Shown one piece after another: positions 60,675-64,000 of a stretch of DNA of 64,000 nucleotides; the first letter of the stretch is position 1; each line of letters starts with the position of its first letter. The translations under genes and the position numbers were made by a program. The stretch is taken from NCBI RefSeq assembly GCF_009688945.1, contig NZ_AP021874.1, positions 1,674,001 through 1,738,000 on the forward strand, written 5' to 3'. Origin of the DNA: Desulfosarcina alkanivorans (GTDB lineage: Bacteria > Desulfobacterota > Desulfobacteria > Desulfobacterales > Desulfosarcinaceae). Below the pieces are notes generated by a model. That model saw only the letters and a list, made by a program, of their open reading frames with translations, searched no databases and was not told the DNA's origin.

Positions 60675-62657
60675 CTATATATCGTATCGCAGTCCCAGAA
60701 AGAAACTCCTTCCGGGCATGGGATACCCTTTCACGTAAGCGTAATCCTCGTCGAACAGGTTGGTGATGTCCCCCCTGAGGGTCAGCTTGCCCCACCGGTC
60801 CGAAGAGAGCAGGGTCTGGGTGATGGCCAGGCTGGCCACGGTTGAGGATCCGAGGGTGACGATCTCCACAGGGTCGATATAGTTCCAGTTCTCGTAGTCC
60901 TCCACGGACTGGCCGCCGGTGTAAACCACGTTGAAGGTGGCCGAAAGGCCGATCCAGTGTGAAAAGGCGATCCCGTATGAAGCCGTCCAGTCCGGGGTGT
61001 AATAAAGATCCCGGTTTTCGTCCTCGTCTTCGAATTCGGTCAAATAGGTAAAACGGACGTATGGCCTTAGCACGAAGTCCCAATCGTTGAGCGCCCCCAG
61101 GTCGGCATTGATCTCGCCTTCGATGCCGCTGATGGTCGCTTCTCCCAGATTGTCCCATGAACGGCTTCCATCCGGCAGCGAAACAAACTCGATCTTGTCT
61201 TCAAAATCGCTATGAAAATAGGTCAGGCTGGCAAATAACCCGTTGCTGGAAAAATCCAGCCCCCCCTCCCAGGTGGCGCTTTTTTCCGGTTTCAGATCGG
61301 CGTTGCCGGAAATCGGGGCGCCGGAGTTGGGATCGATGTAATCCGCCGCCAACTGATCGGCGCCGGGCATGACGAAGGCCTGGCCGTAATTGACCCTCAG
61401 CTTCAGTTGGTCGGTGATCAGATAGGCCAGGCCCACGTTGGGTGTGAAGCGATCATCCTCCTCTTTGCCGCCCTCGCCCTCTTTGATTTCCACTTCATAG
61501 CTGTCGTAGCGGCCGCCCGCCGACAGGATGAGACGCTCGTCCAGCAAACCGGCTTTGGCCAGCAGAAAACCGGCCGGGTTGTCGTAGGTCGCGCGGGCCG
61601 GTGCGGAGGTGGTTTCGATCTCGTAGTTCACCCAGTCCACACCGCCGGTGAGGGTAACCATGTCCAGGTCAGCGGTAATCTGGGCCTGGGCGCCCTCGCG
61701 ATCTGTTATTTCCTCATAAACATAGGGATAAAGCGGGTCAGGAGCGGCATATTTGTATTTGTCTTTGCCTGTAAAATAGCGCAATTTCCAGGAGAAACCG
61801 TCGTTGACGGTGCTTCCATCGTAAACGAAGTCTGTCGTATGGTTCTTGTTGTCCACATAGCTGACCAGATCGTTTTGACTGAGATAGTAGGGAGACCCGG
61901 CTTCGTCCACCGAAAAATTGGTGTAGATCACGCCCAGGCGATGGTTGGCATTGAAACTGTAGCCGACATTGAGGCTCAGGTTTTCCTTTTCGTCGTAGCC
62001 GGTGTTCCGGTAGGTGTCACCATCGGACGTCTGGTAGTCCTCCATGGTGGATCGGGTGCCGGTGGCCGAAAAATCCAGACCGTAGAACGCCCCCTGGCTG
62101 CCCATGGAGGCTTCTTCGTACTGCCAGCTGCCCAGGCCGCCTTCGACGAAAACTGCGGGCTTGCCGCTGCCCTGGCGGGTGATCACATTGATGACCCCGC
62201 CGACCGCCGCCGATCCATACTGCACCGAGGCCGGCCCGCGGATGACCTCCACACGCTCGACATTTTTGGTCATGATCTTGGCCGCGTTGCCCGTGCCGGC
62301 GCGCCGGCCGTCCAGAAGAATCAGCACCTTGCTCTTCAGATCGTTGCCGTGGGAGTCCGTGCGGAATCCGCGGACACTTACCGTGCTGAGGTTGCCGGGT
62401 TCCTGCCGGACGGAAAGCCCCTGCTCCGACAGCAGTTCTCCCAGATCCCGCGCAGGGGACTGTTCGATGGCATCGCTGTCGATGACGGTGACATTGTTGG
62501 TCAGCGTCTTCTGTTTTTCGGCCGCCCGTCCTGCGGTAACCACCACCGTATCCATGGTGGGGACAGCGCTGGTCCCCTTTTCGCCTTCATCCGCAGACAC
62601 CGCACCAATCGACATCACCAGACATACCACGCCCATACCCAACCAGCGAAACATCAT
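60675..62657 (-). CDS. btuB: TonB-dependent corrinoid receptor (BtuB-like)
   Basis: 660 residues. A signal peptide (GMGVVCLVMSIGAVSADEG) is followed by a TonB box near MDTVVVTAGR, a plug domain (residues ~45-160: LGELLSEQGLSVRQEPGNLS, then ERVEVIRGPASVQYGSAAVG), a 22-strand barrel and a C-terminal aromatic end (FFLGLRYDI). It imports a corrinoid across the outer membrane using TonB. The B12 riboswitch in its leader supports the substrate. AAGGAGG lies seven bases before the ATG. The intact receptor contrasts with the degraded second copy at 57835. Confidence 0.94.
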   Translation of the reverse strand: MMFRWLGMGVVCLVMSIGAVSADEGEKGTSAVPTMDTVVVTAGRAAEKQKTLTNNVTVIDSDAIEQSPARDLGELLSEQGLSVRQEPGNLSTVSVRGFRTDSHGNDLKSKVLILLDGRRAGTGNAAKIMTKNVERVEVIRGPASVQYGSAAVGGVINVITRQGSGKPAVFVEGGLGSWQYEEASMGSQGAFYGLDFSATGTRSTMEDYQTSDGDTYRNTGYDEKENLSLNVGYSFNANHRLGVIYTNFSVDEAGSPYYLSQNDLVSYVDNKNHTTDFVYDGSTVNDGFSWKLRYFTGKDKYKYAAPDPLYPYVYEEITDREGAQAQITADLDMVTLTGGVDWVNYEIETTSAPARATYDNPAGFLLAKAGLLDERLILSAGGRYDSYEVEIKEGEGGKEEDDRFTPNVGLAYLITDQLKLRVNYGQAFVMPGADQLAADYIDPNSGAPISGNADLKPEKSATWEGGLDFSSNGLFASLTYFHSDFEDKIEFVSLPDGSRSWDNLGEATISGIEGEINADLGALNDWDFVLRPYVRFTYLTEFEDEDENRDLYYTPDWTASYGIAFSHWIGLSATFNVVYTGGQSVEDYENWNYIDPVEIVTLGSSTVASLAITQTLLSSDRWGKLTLRGDITNLFDEDYAYVKGYPMPGRSFFLGLRYDI

Positions 62658-62702
62658 CTTTACGCCTCCTTAAGCAAAAGAAACAATGCTGTCCGGAGAA
62701 AC

Positions 62703-62740
62703 AAAAATCCCCGGACCGATAAACGCTTCGATCCGGGGAT
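62703..62740 (-). terminator. terminator of the btuB riboswitch
   Basis: On the minus strand ATCCCCGGA (62740-62732) pairs with TCCGGGGAT (62715-62707), followed by TTTTTG. It lies between the aptamer and the btuB start, as an off-switch should. Confidence 0.85.
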
Positions 62741-62804
62741 GTCCCTTTTTTATCCACGGCAATTGACAGGAGCCGGACACCGTCCACGCGTTCGCGACTC
62801 ATTG

Positions 62805-62965
62805 GCTCCAGGCAGGTTTTCTGACTCACGGATCATCCTACCGGCCGCACCTTCCCGACGGCAAACAACTGTCAGTGGCAATGTTGCGGCTTTCGTCCCC
62901 GATTACAGCGGCGGGCCCGTCCCCGATTCCCACGGGGTTCCCTTTTCGCTCGATAGCGTTCGTCC
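62805..62965 (-). promoter_or_regulatory. cobalamin riboswitch upstream of btuB
   Basis: Minus-strand blocks: AAAGGGAACCCCGTGGGAAT, GGGCCCGCCGCTGTAAT, GGGGACGAAAGCCGC, GCCACTGAC, GTCGGGAAGGTGCGGCCGG and GTCAGAAAACCTGCCTGG. It is the third B12 aptamer in the window, and together with the promoter at 63033 and the terminator at 62703 it forms a complete control unit. Confidence 0.95.
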
Positions 62966-62971
62966 AGAAAC

Positions 62972-63010
62972 AGGCAAATTGGGCATTTATGGATGAGCAC
63001 TGGTTATGAG
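62972..63010 (+). repeat. partial copy of repeat family B
   Basis: Only the end is present: GGCAAATTGGGCATTTATGG, then ATGAGCACTGG. It sits between the btuB promoter and its riboswitch, so it is transcribed in the btuB leader. Its orientation relative to the gene is the same as that of copies 1 and 2. Confidence 0.65.
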
Positions 63011-63032
63011 CACCTGGACTTTATTGCGCTGA

Positions 63033-63060
63033 AAAATACCGGAATCATTTTTTTTGTCAA
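63033..63060 (-). promoter_or_regulatory. promoter of the btuB operon
   Basis: On the minus strand TTGACA (63060-63055), a 16-base spacer, TATTTT (63038-63033). The start would fall near 63025, about 60 bases before the aptamer. Confidence 0.6.
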
Positions 63061-63331
63061 GCCATTTCCCGTTCCGGATAGTGAGTATTTTTCCATTGCA
63101 GTCCATTCGCGGGAGACAGGCGGCCGATTATTGACGACTGCTATCGATGTCGGCATCGATGGGCCGGCATCGGGCACGGCAACCGGCATTCCCTTCGAAC
63201 CGAACCGGGGCCGCATGGCCGGAAAACCATTCCCCGGCCCTGCTTCCGGCCGGTTTAGCAATGTACATCGGCGGATGGCTGTGTTAATGCAGCGCAACGG
63301 TTGAACACCATAAACAAAAGGATCGTCCTCC

Positions 63332-64000
63332 ATGACCCCGACCACGCCGGCCTGCCATCGCGACCCCCACCGCTGGGTGGTCTTTTCGGTCATCTGCCTG
63401 ATCTATTTTTTCGTCTACTTCCACCGGGTGTCCACGTCGGTGATCGTGTCGGACCTGCTCGATGCCTTCGACACCACGGCAACGGCACTGGGCTTCATGT
63501 CCTCGCTCTATTTTTACATCTACGCCTTCGATCAACCCATCGTCGGGTATCTGGCGGACCGCATCGGTCCCCGGCACGTGATTGCCTGTTGGACCCTGAC
63601 GGCGGCCGTGGGGTGCTTCATCTTCGGCATGGCGCCGTCCATCGGATGGGCCTCGCTCGGGCGGGCGCTGATCGGCTTCGGGGTGGGCGGGGTTTATGTG
63701 CCCACGGTAAAGGCCCTGTCCCAGTGGTTCCGGGAAAAAGAATTCGCCACCATGGTGGGACTGCTCATGTCCGTGGGCAACTTTGGTGCGGTGGTCGCCA
63801 CCACCCCGCTGGCCTGGGCGGCCGGGACCTGGGGATGGCGGCCCACCTTTTTTCTCATCGGCGGCATCACGCTGGGGATGGCTGTCCTGATGCTGGCCGT
63901 GACCCACGACCCCCCGCAGCCGGAAAGGCCGGAACGGACCGGCACGGATATGCCCGCCTCCCCGCCACCGGGACTCGGCCGCAACGTCCTGGCCATCATT
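63332..64000 (+). CDS. MFS transporter, N-terminal part (runs off the window)
   Basis: 223 codons are present, open to the last base. Six membrane helices are visible, with WVVFSVICLIYFFVYFHRVS first. The MFS inter-helix signature GYLADRIGPRHVIACWTLTA lies after helix 2, and GRALIGFGVGGVYVPTVKAL lies in helix 4-5. The SQWFREKEFATMVGLL loop resembles the NarK/ACS-type branch. Substrate unknown. AAAAGGA precedes the ATG at 63332. It is divergent from the btuB operon; a corrinoid link is not implied by sequence. Confidence 0.88.
   Translation, partial: MTPTTPACHRDPHRWVVFSVICLIYFFVYFHRVSTSVIVSDLLDAFDTTATALGFMSSLYFYIYAFDQPIVGYLADRIGPRHVIACWTLTAAVGCFIFGMAPSIGWASLGRALIGFGVGGVYVPTVKALSQWFREKEFATMVGLLMSVGNFGAVVATTPLAWAAGTWGWRPTFFLIGGITLGMAVLMLAVTHDPPQPERPERTGTDMPASPPPGLGRNVLAII

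Noticed and set aside
1..64000. CRISPR arrays, tRNA or rRNA genes, intact insertion sequences, prophage
   Set aside because: No regularly spaced repeats, no cloverleaf or rRNA sequence that I could recognise, and no transposase, integrase or phage structural gene were seen on either strand.

Overview
The window looks like chromosome from a GC-rich anaerobic deltaproteobacterium of the Desulfobacterota, most like the Desulfosarcina/Desulfatitalea type of sulfate reducer. This is inferred from gene content: acyl-CoA dehydrogenase with electron-transfer flavoprotein, methylmalonate-semialdehyde dehydrogenase, a TPR-fused octaheme cytochrome, a Rieske/cytochrome b pair, heavy investment in corrinoid uptake, and secreted sulfatase and phosphatase. 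No rRNA, tRNA, CRISPR array or intact transposase was seen, so the genus is not proven.

Layout. 0-9.3 kb: the end of an RNA methyltransferase, small membrane proteins, NUDIX and glutaredoxin/HEAT proteins, then an acyl-CoA dehydrogenase with EtfB and an EtfA fused to a helix-turn-helix and a cupin, a NUDIX-AlkD fusion and a PHP phosphatase. 9.3-16.7 kb: a Tat-exported M15 peptidase, a lysine-rich winged-helix protein, a cold-shock gene with its own promoter and terminator, GdhA, and a large receiver/ATP-grasp protein. 16.8-25.8 kb: cytochrome b and Rieske, a PafA-type phosphatase, an arylsulfatase, and an octaheme cytochrome-TPR protein. 26-31.8 kb: a complete tripartite RND efflux operon. 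32-37.8 kb: lipoproteins, an M48 protease, a lipocalin, a decayed HD-GYP gene and a ferritin-like protein. 38-40.5 kb: MmsA and a GntR regulator.

40.6-52.4 kb is a uptake region. A cobalamin riboswitch with terminator heads btuF-btuC-btuD-exbB-exbD-tonB, that is, a periplasmic B12 transporter plus the energy supply for its outer-membrane receptor. A DtxR-type regulator and a manganese/zinc/iron ABC transporter follow, and both permeases of that transporter carry DtxR-like cytoplasmic tails. A second cobalamin riboswitch and a stack of further RNA hairpins precede the corrinoid adenosyltransferase gene. The B12 theme returns at 57.8-63 kb on the minus strand: promoter, third riboswitch, terminator, btuB receptor, a BtuF-CbiZ fusion, and a truncated second receptor.

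53.2-57.6 kb is visibly more AT-rich and holds accessory genes (TetR, arylamine N-acetyltransferase, a frameshifted SnoaL-like gene, DUF3795, DUF169, a lipoprotein hydrolase). The window ends inside an MFS transporter.

The signals I find most worth following are: (1) the EtfA-HTH-cupin fusion beside EtfB and an acyl-CoA dehydrogenase; (2) a 120-143 bp dispersed repeat with three full and two partial copies, mostly placed in the same orientation just upstream of minus-strand genes; (3) a compact three-way-junction RNA with a U tract before the adenosyltransferase gene; (4) the regulator-tailed metal permeases.
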